Positions 54,601-62,348 of a stretch of 64,000 nucleotides of DNA are shown piece by piece. The translations under genes were made by a program, and so were the position numbers. Source of the DNA: CAVUWL01 sp963787415 (lineage in GTDB: Bacteria > Actinomycetota > Thermoleophilia > Solirubrobacterales > 70-9); contig CAWBCO010000002.1 in assembly GCA_963787415.1 (NCBI GenBank), forward strand, positions 186,001-250,000. The letters run 5' to 3'. A model generated the notes under the pieces. The model did not search any database, had not been told where the DNA came from, and saw only the letters and a list, made by a program, of their open reading frames with translations. Numbering within the stretch: the stretch's first letter is position 1; each line of letters starts with the position of its first letter.

Positions 54601-54964
54601 CGCCACGGTCGAGGTCGCCGGCATGGTTGTCGCCCGCCAGCGTCCCGAGACGGCGAAAGGGATCACGTTCATGCTGCTCGAAGACGAGCGCGGCACAACC
54701 AACCTGATCGTCCCTTCGGCGGTCTATGAGCGCCGCCGAACGGTGGTCCGAGCCGCGCCGTTAATTCGGGCGCGAGGGCGTCTGGAGCGCAGAGACGGCG
54801 CGATCAACATCCTGGTCGCCGACCTCGATGCTCTGGAATGGGGCGAGCGGCCCGAGGTAAAGATGGAAAAAGTTAAGCCGACCCGCCAGGCCCGTAAGCG
54901 CGCCGTAGCCGAGCTGCGAGCGGTCGCTCCCGCTGGGCACAGCTTCGGGCGACGGGGGCGCTAG
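51636..54964 (+). pseudogene. dnaE2: DnaE2 error-prone DNA polymerase III alpha subunit, multiple frameshifts
   Basis: Translesion polymerase of the SOS cassette. PHP domain: YVELHAHSGFSFLDGASTPT. Palm: catalytic Asps in ALPDIDLDFPRDIRKELIVE. Further landmarks: RPLIDVCPVVPAAMEGRQIV, FLKIDLLGLGMLSAVERCV, GVFQIESRAQMQMLPRTLPE, FSGFGFPKAHSAAFGLLAYQ, and the C-terminal OB-fold EVAGMVVARQRPETAKGITF. Frame breaks lie near 52925, 53110, 53225 (a C missing from a CCC run), 53385-53450 (with an in-frame TAG for CAG), 53615 and 54345. Total about 1100 residues when joined. Either a decayed gene or assembly indels. Confidence 0.85.
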
Positions 54965-55002
54965 CTGGGCTGAAGCGATCCATGGCGTGCACCCTCTCTG
55001 CC

Positions 55003-56575
55003 AATGTCGTGTGAGACGCTCATGACCAAGCAATTATGAGGGCGAGATCGGAGCACGTGATGTAGTTGATGCAGCAGGGCGGTGCCGGTGGCCGCGGAGT
55101 GGAGCGAGCCGTAGGCGAGCGCAACGGAGCGGCTGCGGCGCGGCGCGCCGGCGGGGGTGCCGGGCCCGGAGCTGGTCTGAGAGCGCGAAGCGGCGTCGGT
55201 TCACGGCGGAGTACAAGCTGCGGGTGCTGCGTGAGGCTGACGCGTGTTCGCAGCCGGGCGAGATCGGGGCGTTGTTGCGCCGCGAGGGGCTGTACTCGTC
55301 GATCCTGAGCGAGTGGCGCAAGCAGCGCGACGCCGGCGCGCTCGAGGCGTTCGAGCGGCCGCGGGGGCGGAAGGCGCCGCATCCGTTGGAGGCCGAGAAC
55401 GCGAGTGCTGCGTCGGCGTGCGGAGCGCGCCGAGGCCGAGCTCGCGAAGGCGCGCAAGGTGATCGAGGTCGCAGGGAAACGTCTCATGCGCTGTTGGGCG
55501 AGCTGCTCGAGCCCAGGGAGCGCGGAAGAGAGCACCAAGCGATGATCGAGCAGACCGTTGAGGAACTGACCCCGATCGTCGGGACACGGCCGGCGTGCCG
55601 GGCGCTGGGCGCCTCGCCGGCGACGATCTACCGGCGCCGGCGCCCGCCCGAGCCGAAGCCGCGCCGGCCGCGGCCGGCGCCGGCCCGGGCGCTCTCCGAG
55701 CCGAGCGTGAGGCGGTGCTCGGGCTGCTGCACTCGGAGCGGTTCGTCGACGCACGCCCGGCGCAGGTCTGGGCGACGCTGCTGGATGAGGGCCGCTACCT
55801 GGCCTCGGAACGGACGATGTACCGGCTGCTCGCCGCCGCCACGGCGGGGTGCGGGAGCGACGCGACCAGCTCACCCACCCCGCCTACGCCAGGCCGGAGC
55901 TGCTCGCCGAGCGGCCCAACGAGCTCTGGTCGTGGGACATCAGCAAGCTGAAGGGGCCGGCGAAGTGGATCGTGCTTCCACCTGTACGTGATCCTCGACG
56001 TGTTCAGCCGCTACGCGTCGGCTGGACCGTCCAGCACCGCGAGAACGCGCCGATCTCGCCAAGGCGCTGATCGCCCAGGCCGCCGACCAGCAGCAGATCG
56101 AGCGCCGGCCAGCTGACCGTGCACGCCGACCGCGGCACCTCGATGCGGAGCAAGCCGGTCGCGTTCCTGCTCGCCGACCTCGGCGTCCTCAAGACGCACA
56201 GCCGGCCCTACACCTCGACCGACAACCCCTACAGCGAAGCCCAGTTCAAGACCTTGAAGTACCGGCCCGAGTTCCCCGACCGGTTCGACTCGATCGACCA
56301 CGCCCGCGCGTTCTGCCGCACGCTTCTTCGACTGGTACAACCACCAGCATCGGCACTCCGGGATCGGCCTGATGACCCCGGCCGCCGTCCACCACGGCCA
56401 AGCGCCAGGCGCTCCACGCCGAGCGCCAGCGCGTCCTCGACGCCGCCTACGCGGCAACGCCGCGAGCGGTTCGTCCGCCGGCCGCCAACCCCGCCCGAGC
56501 TACCGACCGCGGCCTGGATCAACAAGCCGACCACAGAGGAGGTCGCTCACTAAAAACCACGACCAAGTGTCTCAT
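55003..56575. mobile_element. Degraded IS3-type element with HTH-DDE transposase
   Basis: Related ends: left TGTCGTGTGAGACGCTCATG, right (reverse complement) TGTCAAGTCGGATGAGACAC, sharing TGTC and GAGAC. Inside, on the plus strand, is one long transposase reading broken by many indels. About 1.57 kb. Target duplication not identifiable. Confidence 0.6.
55080..56553 (+). pseudogene. IS3-family transposase, many frameshifts
   Basis: The HTH part reads KRRRFTAEYKLRVLREADAC-like (FTAEYKLRVLREADACSQPG, EIGALLRREGLYSSILSEWR). The linker is AEAELAKARKVIEV, and the integrase part reads LLGELLEPRERGREHQAMIE, RTMYRLLAAATA, ERPNELWSWDISKLKGPAKW, VHADRGTSMRSKPVAFLLAD, NPYSEAQFKTLKYRPEFPDR. These segments lie in alternating frames with at least six shifts. 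It differs from the IS3 at 17-18 kb (single-frame long transposase type). Confidence 0.8.
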
Positions 56576-56599
56576 CCGACTTGACAGGCTCCGGCAGCC

Positions 56600-57448
56600 C
56601 TACTTGACCGTCACGCCCACCTTGCCGTCCGGCGCCAGCACCTCGCCCGGTTTGGGGCCCTGCTTCTTGACCTTGACACTCTTGCCCTTGTGGCCCTTGA
56701 CCTTGCCGAGCCTGCAGTCGGCCTTGGTCAGGGTCTTCCGAGCTGCCTTTATCTTCTTGCCCTTCAGCTTTGGAACGACGCAATGCGCTTCGACTGCGGG
56801 CGACGGGGCCGAAGTTGCGTTCGGGGGCACTGGCGGTGCCGAGGACCTTGGGGGCGCCGGGGGTGCCGGGGACGATTCAGATTCGATGTCAGCGTTGTAG
56901 CCAAATACGAGGGGGATTTCTCCTGCGCCCGCGGTCGCGGTTTCTCCGACTTCAGCCGTAGGAGGGAAGAAAGCATTGGTCGATTCACCTTCGACCTGAG
57001 CGATGTGGCCACTGTAGGGAATGTCCAGCTCAAGGTATTCACCGAGGTGAATGGGAAGGCTCGAAGCGAAGGTTTCGATTTCGTTTCCAGCGGGGGTCAC
57101 GGAACCGCTCGATGCCGTCACCGTGTAGCTGTCATCGCCATTGTCGCGCAGCACGTTGAGCTTGTAGCCGGGCGTCGCGGAGGACCCTCTGATCCGCCAG
57201 CGCACGACCGTGCCGCTAACCGGAGATCTGGTTCCCACGGACGGTGCGACTGCGGTCACCGTCATCTCCCCACAGGCACCTTCGCCCACCGGGCTGCAGA
57301 ACGCTGGGCTTGCTTTTGTGCCCGTGAAAGCCGCCCCGAGCGTAAGCGTTTCGGCCTGAGCGATACCTGTGAGAGCAAAGACCGTGCTGCAGGTTCCGAG
57401 TGCCGCCAGAATCGCGCGCCGGCGAAGCTTCCTATTGCTCTTGGGCAT
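56600..57448 (-). CDS. Secreted beta-sandwich protein with C-terminal PASTA domain
   Basis: 282 residues, intact. Signal peptide RRRAILAALGTCSTVFALTG with IAQA cleavage. A beta-sandwich domain follows (VVRWRIRGSSATPGYKLNVL, IETFASSLPIHLGEYLELDI), related to the fragment at 1.0-1.45 kb, then a Pro/Ala/Ser linker and a PASTA domain (CVVPKLKGKKIKAARKTLTK, ADCRLGKVKG, VKKQGPKPGEVLAPDGKVGV). PASTA domains bind cell-wall fragments, so the protein may sit on peptidoglycan. Confidence 0.85.
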   Translation of the reverse strand: MPKSNRKLRRRAILAALGTCSTVFALTGIAQAETLTLGAAFTGTKASPAFCSPVGEGACGEMTVTAVAPSVGTRSPVSGTVVRWRIRGSSATPGYKLNVLRDNGDDSYTVTASSGSVTPAGNEIETFASSLPIHLGEYLELDIPYSGHIAQVEGESTNAFFPPTAEVGETATAGAGEIPLVFGYNADIESESSPAPPAPPRSSAPPVPPNATSAPSPAVEAHCVVPKLKGKKIKAARKTLTKADCRLGKVKGHKGKSVKVKKQGPKPGEVLAPDGKVGVTVK

Positions 57449-57636
57449 GGAGCATCATCGACAGGGACCGAGCCGATCATGAGGATCGAAACTTGTTTCC
57501 AAGGTCGCGGGCATCGCTGCCCGAACGCCGCGGCGGCTGCCCCTCACTACGAGTCGCGGGCCTCATCGAACAGCCGATCCGCGACGCTGATGATCTCCTT
57601 CACGCGCATCTTGAGCGCAGTGGGGCGCAGGAGTCG

Positions 57637-57852
57637 TCAGTTTGATTTGCGGCTGAGGGGTGGGTAAACCGCCCGGGCGATGGTTGCCGAGGTCCACCCA
57701 ATCACCCATCCAATGAAGACCAAGAGGACTGTGTGTTGAGTGGCGGCGCTGTCCAGGGTTACCACCACGAGCCACAAGACCGCCCAGGCGATGGCGCAAC
57801 CGATGCTGTAGATCTTATAGTTGCCGCGTTTCTTCGCCTTTGACGCGCCCAT
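57637..57852 (-). CDS. Small two-helix membrane protein
   Basis: 71 residues with a basic N-terminus (MGASKAKKRGNYKIYSIG) and two transmembrane helices (CAIAWAVLWLVVVTLDSA; VLLVFIGWVIGWTSATIA). Unknown function. Intact. Confidence 0.55.
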   Translation of the reverse strand: MGASKAKKRGNYKIYSIGCAIAWAVLWLVVVTLDSAATQHTVLLVFIGWVIGWTSATIARAVYPPLSRKSN

Positions 57853-58227
57853 GTTCTAATCGTAGTCGTCAAACCGCGCTAGGCGTCGCAGTTTGTGGCG
57901 TGCGGCAAATTCGCCTAGCCCGCGATCCGCCTCGATTCCGTGGTCGAGCAAGGGCTCGTTCGAGCGTAGCACCGTTGCAATGCACACAATCCGGGCGTCT
58001 CGGCTACGACCCGCTGATGGTCGTTTCGAACGAATTGCAGAGCGGCCAAAGCCGCCACCATAAGCCAGCGTTTGGGGTTGTTTCCGTGCGATTGCCAGCT
58101 GAGGGCTCTGACTCCTGGAAGGCAGTGAACTTCCAGGACCTGTCTCTGACATTCCGGCGGAGGCGCGGCCCGCGACTGATCGCCTCCTCGGCCGCGGACC
58201 GCAGACTCCTATATGCCGGGCAGCGCG
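57853..58227. other. Intergenic, no gene supported
   Basis: A minus-strand open frame of 98 codons fills part of it, but its composition is that of an overlap. Nothing firmer is seen. Confidence 0.4.
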
Positions 58228-58536
58228 TTAGGCCCCCGCCATTGCAGCCTGAGCCTCTGCCAGTTTCGCTCGCAGGGTGTCGCTTCCCTGTTTGAACTCG
58301 AGCAACGGACGCACATCCCAGGTGCTCAGTCCAAACAACGGATAATCCGCCATCAGGTCCAAGACCTCGCCATGGGAATCGGCGTTAGCGACGCTAAAGC
58401 CACCACCCTCCAGAAATCCGAAGAGACAGTCGAACGTGCCGTCGTCGACCTTTCCCTCGAGCCAAGCGAGGGCCTCGTCGAACAGCTCAGGCGTTGGAGG
58501 CATTGGACCGGGTGCTGCGCTAATGAAGTACTTCAC
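58228..58536 (-). CDS. Muconolactone-isomerase/YCII-like ferredoxin-fold protein
   Basis: 102 residues: MKYFISAAPGPMPPTPELFD, FDCLFGFLEGGGFSVANADS, HGEVLDLMADYPLFGLSTWD, VRPLLEFKQGSDTLRAKLAE. The pattern of a short dimeric alpha-beta barrel (MIase/YCII type) with the GGGxSVxNADSxGEV motif. Such proteins are small isomerases or oxygenase-like; substrate unknown. Intact. Confidence 0.7.
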   Translation of the reverse strand: MKYFISAAPGPMPPTPELFDEALAWLEGKVDDGTFDCLFGFLEGGGFSVANADSHGEVLDLMADYPLFGLSTWDVRPLLEFKQGSDTLRAKLAEAQAAMAGA

Positions 58537-58672
58537 TTCAACTCCTCCCGTTTTGGGGTTACTTTCGGCTGCAGTCTCCCACCGCGCCCTCGTTCGTCAA
58601 GTGTCGATCTGGTAACTAGAAGGAGGGGGCACGCAGCCTTCGGCTGTAGCATCGCGCTGTGTCACCGAGCAG

Positions 58673-59362
58673 GTGGACTCTCCACCGCCGCCCCCCAACC
58701 GGGGTCGCCTGCAATCGCTGGCGCCCATCCTGCTCTTTGACGTCGTCGGACCGCTGGCGATCTACTATTTGCTTCAGTCCGCCGGGCTGTCCACGGTCGG
58801 GGCACTCTTGCTGAGCGGTGCACTCCCCGCTTTCGGCGTTTCTCTCGGCGTGGCCCGCAACAGGCGCCTGGATGCCATCGGCATCGCGGTCCTCGTCGGG
58901 ATCCTCGTCGGGACGGTCCTCGGCCTGGCAAGTGGTAGCGCCCATCTCGTGCTCCTGGATGGAACCGTGCCGACAGCGGTCTTCGGTGTCATTTGCCTGG
59001 GCTCGCTGTGGTCGAAGCGACCGTTGATCTTCCGATTTGCCTTGGAGACCATGGGGCCCGACACCCCCAAAGGACGTGATTTCGACGACCACTGGCGCTA
59101 CCCGGGTTTCCGCCATGCCTTCCGAGTCATCACGGTGGTCTGGGGGTTCGCATTTCTCACCGAGGCTGCTGCTCAGGCCGTCATCGTTGAGGTCGCATCG
59201 ACCGACACCGCAAAGGCCACGTCTAACGTGATGCCCTTGGCCGTCGCTGGGGTTGTGATCGCCTGGAACGTCTATTACGCCAAACGTGGACAGCGCAGAG
59301 GGGAGCTGGCCGACAGGGCTGCCCGCGCCCGCAATGAGACGCCCCCGGCGATGCCAACCTAG
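58673..59362 (+). CDS. Membrane protein of the VC0807 family
   Basis: 229 residues with about five or six transmembrane segments (LLFDVVGPLAIYYLLQSAGL, VGALLLSGALPAFGVSLGVA, DAIGIAVLVGILVGTVLGLA, FRVITVVWGFAFLTEAAAQA). The R-xxR-xxxx motif after helix 2 (ARNRRLDAIG) and the F..D..WRYPG-FRHAFR segment are typical of this integral-membrane family, common in actinobacteria. GTG start. Intact. Confidence 0.75.
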   Translation: MDSPPPPPNRGRLQSLAPILLFDVVGPLAIYYLLQSAGLSTVGALLLSGALPAFGVSLGVARNRRLDAIGIAVLVGILVGTVLGLASGSAHLVLLDGTVPTAVFGVICLGSLWSKRPLIFRFALETMGPDTPKGRDFDDHWRYPGFRHAFRVITVVWGFAFLTEAAAQAVIVEVASTDTAKATSNVMPLAVAGVVIAWNVYYAKRGQRRGELADRAARARNETPPAMPT

Positions 59363-59662
59363 TCGATGGAAAAGGCGACGCTGCCCCGTTTGCTCGCAAA
59401 GCGCCGACGCTTCCGCCACCAACCCCGACCGATTGGCGAGCTGGTCTTGAAAGTGCGAGCGTGACGGGGGGCTGGATTCATCTGAGATGGACACCCGCAG
59501 CAGCGACCAACCCAGGTGGGACCTTGATCCTTTCTGCTCTACCGGAGCGGGCGCGAACGGTCGGATGGATGGGGCTCACAAGTCGGCCGATTCCAAAGTG
59601 TGACCGACACGTTGTCTTACCTGTATTCGCGCAAGAGGAGACGCGAGATAGGTCGGCGCTCC
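59363..59662. other. Intergenic, no gene supported
   Basis: About 300 bp between convergent genes; no terminator hairpin is obvious. Confidence 0.5.
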
Positions 59663-60145
59663 CTACCGAGGATCGAGAATCACAATCGGAATCTTCCGGC
59701 CCTTCGCATTGCGCTGGTAGAACTCGGATCCGGGATACATCGCCACGAACTTCGACCAGAGACGCTCACGCTCCTCGTCGGTCGCGACGCGGGCCCGCAC
59801 CTCGCCGACCGTGGAGCCAATCTGAATCGTCGTCTCCGGTTTCGCCTTGAGGTTGTAAAACCAGGCGGGATTTGTAGGCTGGCCGGCTTTCGAAGCCATT
59901 ACGACGATGGAGTCGCCATCTTTGAGGTACATCACCGGAGACGTCCGCTTAGCACCGCTCTTGGCGCCCGTGTGCTCGAGCAGGGCTATCCGTGCCTCCG
60001 GCCAGCCGGGGATATGGCCACCGATCCTGCCGCCGGAGCGCCGGTAAAGAGCCACGTGCGGCTTGGTTGAGCGTCGCCCGAGGTAAATGCCCCGCTTGTT
60101 GGCAAATTGCGAGCTTGAGGTGGCGAGCTGTCCGAGCCAGGTCAT
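59663..60145 (-). CDS. Deazaflavin (F420)-dependent nitroreductase-like protein
   Basis: 160 residues of the Ddn family. MTWLGQLATSSSQFANKRGI, GHIPGWPEARIALLEHTGAK, SGAKRTSPVMYLKDGDSIVV, MASKAGQPTNPAWFYNLKAK, and ERLWSKFVAMYPGSEFYQRN AKGRKIPIVILDPR. It binds F420 and reduces nitro or quinone-like compounds. The ATG at 60145 is used; the long upstream extension is an overlap. Intact paralogue of the gene at 29.7 kb, which has a TGA at the Trp of ERLW. Confidence 0.9.
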   Translation of the reverse strand: MTWLGQLATSSSQFANKRGIYLGRRSTKPHVALYRRSGGRIGGHIPGWPEARIALLEHTGAKSGAKRTSPVMYLKDGDSIVVMASKAGQPTNPAWFYNLKAKPETTIQIGSTVGEVRARVATDEERERLWSKFVAMYPGSEFYQRNAKGRKIPIVILDPR

Positions 60146-60392
60146 TTCTTGCGATAACCGACTGCCGCGATCTGGCCGCCATTGTATGACCCAAGCGGCG
60201 CCTGGGCCTGCCTCCTCCCTGCTGTGGGCAGACAACTCTGGCCCGCCGAAGCACGTGCTCAGGTCGACGGTGCCGCGTGGCGTCATCTCCGTGCGGCAAA
60301 CAGGACAATCCCCAGATCCGGGCTCGACGACGCCCGTCGACACATCGGATCGATTTTCAATGAGAGGCGGCGTGCAGGTGGCGAAACGGAAC

Positions 60393-61190
60393 ATGAACGA
60401 GGACGATCCGCTCGAGGACTTTGATCCCCGCATGCTTGCCCTCGAGGGCGTCGCCAAGACGGTCCATGTCGCCGGCCGCGGCCCTGCAGTGATCGTGATG
60501 GCGGAGATGCCGGGTATCAGCCCGTATCTCGCTCGCTTCAGTCGCTGGGTCAGAGATGCAGGATTCACGGTCTACATGCCCTCGCTGTTCGGCCGCGACG
60601 GTGCGGTTCCTGGCGCCGAGGAGGGGGCGGCCACCTTCCAACGCGCCTGCGCCAGTGCCGAGTTCCGCGCGCTCGGCGCCAACCGGTCGAGCCCGGTGAC
60701 GACCTGGCTTCGGTCGCTGGCGAGACTGGCGCACGAGGAGTGCGGAGGCCCCGGCGTCGGCGCCATAGGCATGTGCTTCACCGGCAATTTTGCGCTCACG
60801 ATGATGCTCGAGCCCGCGATGCTCGCACCGGTCCTCTCCCAGCCGTCGCTGCCGCTGGACGACCCAGCCGGACTGGAGATCGCTCCCGATGATCTCGCCG
60901 CCGTCAGAGACCGCCTCGAGCGAGAGGACCTAACCGTGATGGCCTACCGCTTCAGCGGCGACCGGGTCTGTCGAGCTCAGCGGTTCGCGGCCTACTCCGA
61001 GGCGCTCGGCGACCGGTTCATCCCGCGTGTGCTCCCCGATAGTGCGGCCAACCGCGACTCTGCCCCGTTCTTTGAGAGGTACGTACCAACTCCTCACAGC
61101 GTCCTGACCGCCCACCTGATTGACGAGGCCGGCCAACCGACGATCGCTGCCCGCAATGAAATTCTCTTCTTCACCCGCCGCCTCACCTGA
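60393..61190 (+). CDS. Dienelactone hydrolase family protein (copy 1)
   Basis: 265 residues of the DLH alpha/beta hydrolase family. Nucleophile elbow GAIGMCFTGNFALTMM (Cys in place of Ser, as in DLH), with the hydrolase core GPAVIVMAEMPGISPYLARF, WVRDAGFTVYMPSLFGRDG, and the His in VPTPHSVLTAHLID. Starts at MNEDDPLEDFDPRMLALEGV. Intact. Confidence 0.85.
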   Translation: MNEDDPLEDFDPRMLALEGVAKTVHVAGRGPAVIVMAEMPGISPYLARFSRWVRDAGFTVYMPSLFGRDGAVPGAEEGAATFQRACASAEFRALGANRSSPVTTWLRSLARLAHEECGGPGVGAIGMCFTGNFALTMMLEPAMLAPVLSQPSLPLDDPAGLEIAPDDLAAVRDRLEREDLTVMAYRFSGDRVCRAQRFAAYSEALGDRFIPRVLPDSAANRDSAPFFERYVPTPHSVLTAHLIDEAGQPTIAARNEILFFTRRLT

Positions 61191-61478
61191 AAATCGCTGG
61201 CGAGAGTGCTGCTTCCGGCCGTGGGTATCGCAAACGAAAAGGCGGGCCTCAGGAAACCCCGGTCCGTTTGCCAGCGTCGGGCGCGGCGGAGATGTCTCAA
61301 GCGAACCCAAACGAGCGTAAGTGAAACGCTTGCTCAGCCAGCAAAGCGCAATTTGCGATGAGATATCGACCCGTGCCTGGTGGACACAGCCGCCACCGCG
61401 GATGCGTCCGGACTCCAAGCTGGTCCAATTGAGGTAACTAAGCTGCACCCTCCGACCAGCGACATGGAAGCGGGCACA

Positions 61479-62225
61479 ATGAACGGCGAGACGGTCAACA
61501 TTAGTACTCAGGACGGCGTGGCGGATGCCTACCTCTCGCGTCCCCCGGGGCGGGACGGAAGCCGCCCGGGCGTTCTGTTCATCATCGACGCCTTCGGCTT
61601 GCGCCCCCGGATCGAGGAGATGGTCGACCGCGTCGCAGCGCGGGGGTTCGTGGTACTCGCCCCCAACGTCCTCTATCGCGCCAGCCGGGCGTCAACCATG
61701 GAGGTCCCCGATCTCCATGACCCCGCCCAGCGGGATCCGTTCTTCGCCTGGTTGAAACCTGCCATGGCGGAGCTGACCCCAGAGCGGATCGCCAGCGATG
61801 GGGGTGCCTACCTAGACTACCTTGGCGAGGTCGCAACCCCACCGTTCGCGATCACCGGCTACTGCATGGGTGGGCGCATCGGCTGGTGGATCGCCGCCGC
61901 CTACCCCGAGCGCGTCGCGGCCCTCGCCGCCTTCCACACCGGCGGGCTCGTGAGCGGAGCGAAGGACAGTCCGCACTTGAGAGCCGGCGCGATCTCCGCC
62001 GAGCTCTATCTCGGCCACGCCGACAATGACCAGAGCATGACCCCGGAGCATGTAGCAACACTCGAGCAAGCCCTCGAGGAGGCCGAAGTGCGATTTCGTT
62101 CAGAGCTCTACGAGGGCGCCGCCCACGGTTACACGATGAGCGATACCGCCGCCTACGATGAGGCTGCGGCCGAGCGACATTTCTCCGAGTTATTCGCGCT
62201 GCTGGATAGGACGATCGGCGGCTGA
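61479..62225 (+). CDS. Dienelactone hydrolase family protein (copy 2)
   Basis: 248 residues. DGVADAYLSRPPGRDGSRPG, VLFIIDAFGLRPRIEEMVDR, nucleophile ITGYCMGGRIGWWIAAAYPE (Cys), acid YLGHADNDQSMTP, and His YEGAAHGYTMSDTAAYDEAA. A classical DLH with all three catalytic residues. Start at MNGETVNIST is favoured; a GTG further upstream would add 33 residues. It follows copy 1 by about 290 bp, same direction. Confidence 0.9.
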   Translation: MNGETVNISTQDGVADAYLSRPPGRDGSRPGVLFIIDAFGLRPRIEEMVDRVAARGFVVLAPNVLYRASRASTMEVPDLHDPAQRDPFFAWLKPAMAELTPERIASDGGAYLDYLGEVATPPFAITGYCMGGRIGWWIAAAYPERVAALAAFHTGGLVSGAKDSPHLRAGAISAELYLGHADNDQSMTPEHVATLEQALEEAEVRFRSELYEGAAHGYTMSDTAAYDEAAAERHFSELFALLDRTIGG

Positions 62226-62348
62226 CGATGACTTCCCAACAGAGCGGTGGAACGCTTTCTGCGCTCGCAGACCACACTCACGGCTTTCATGGGCCAGCCG
62301 CGCGCGACTTCGACGCGCCCCGGTCTCAGTCATAGAGAAATCGCCGTC

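Noticed and set aside
57856..58152. 98-codon minus-strand frame
   Set aside because: No recognisable domain and poor start context.
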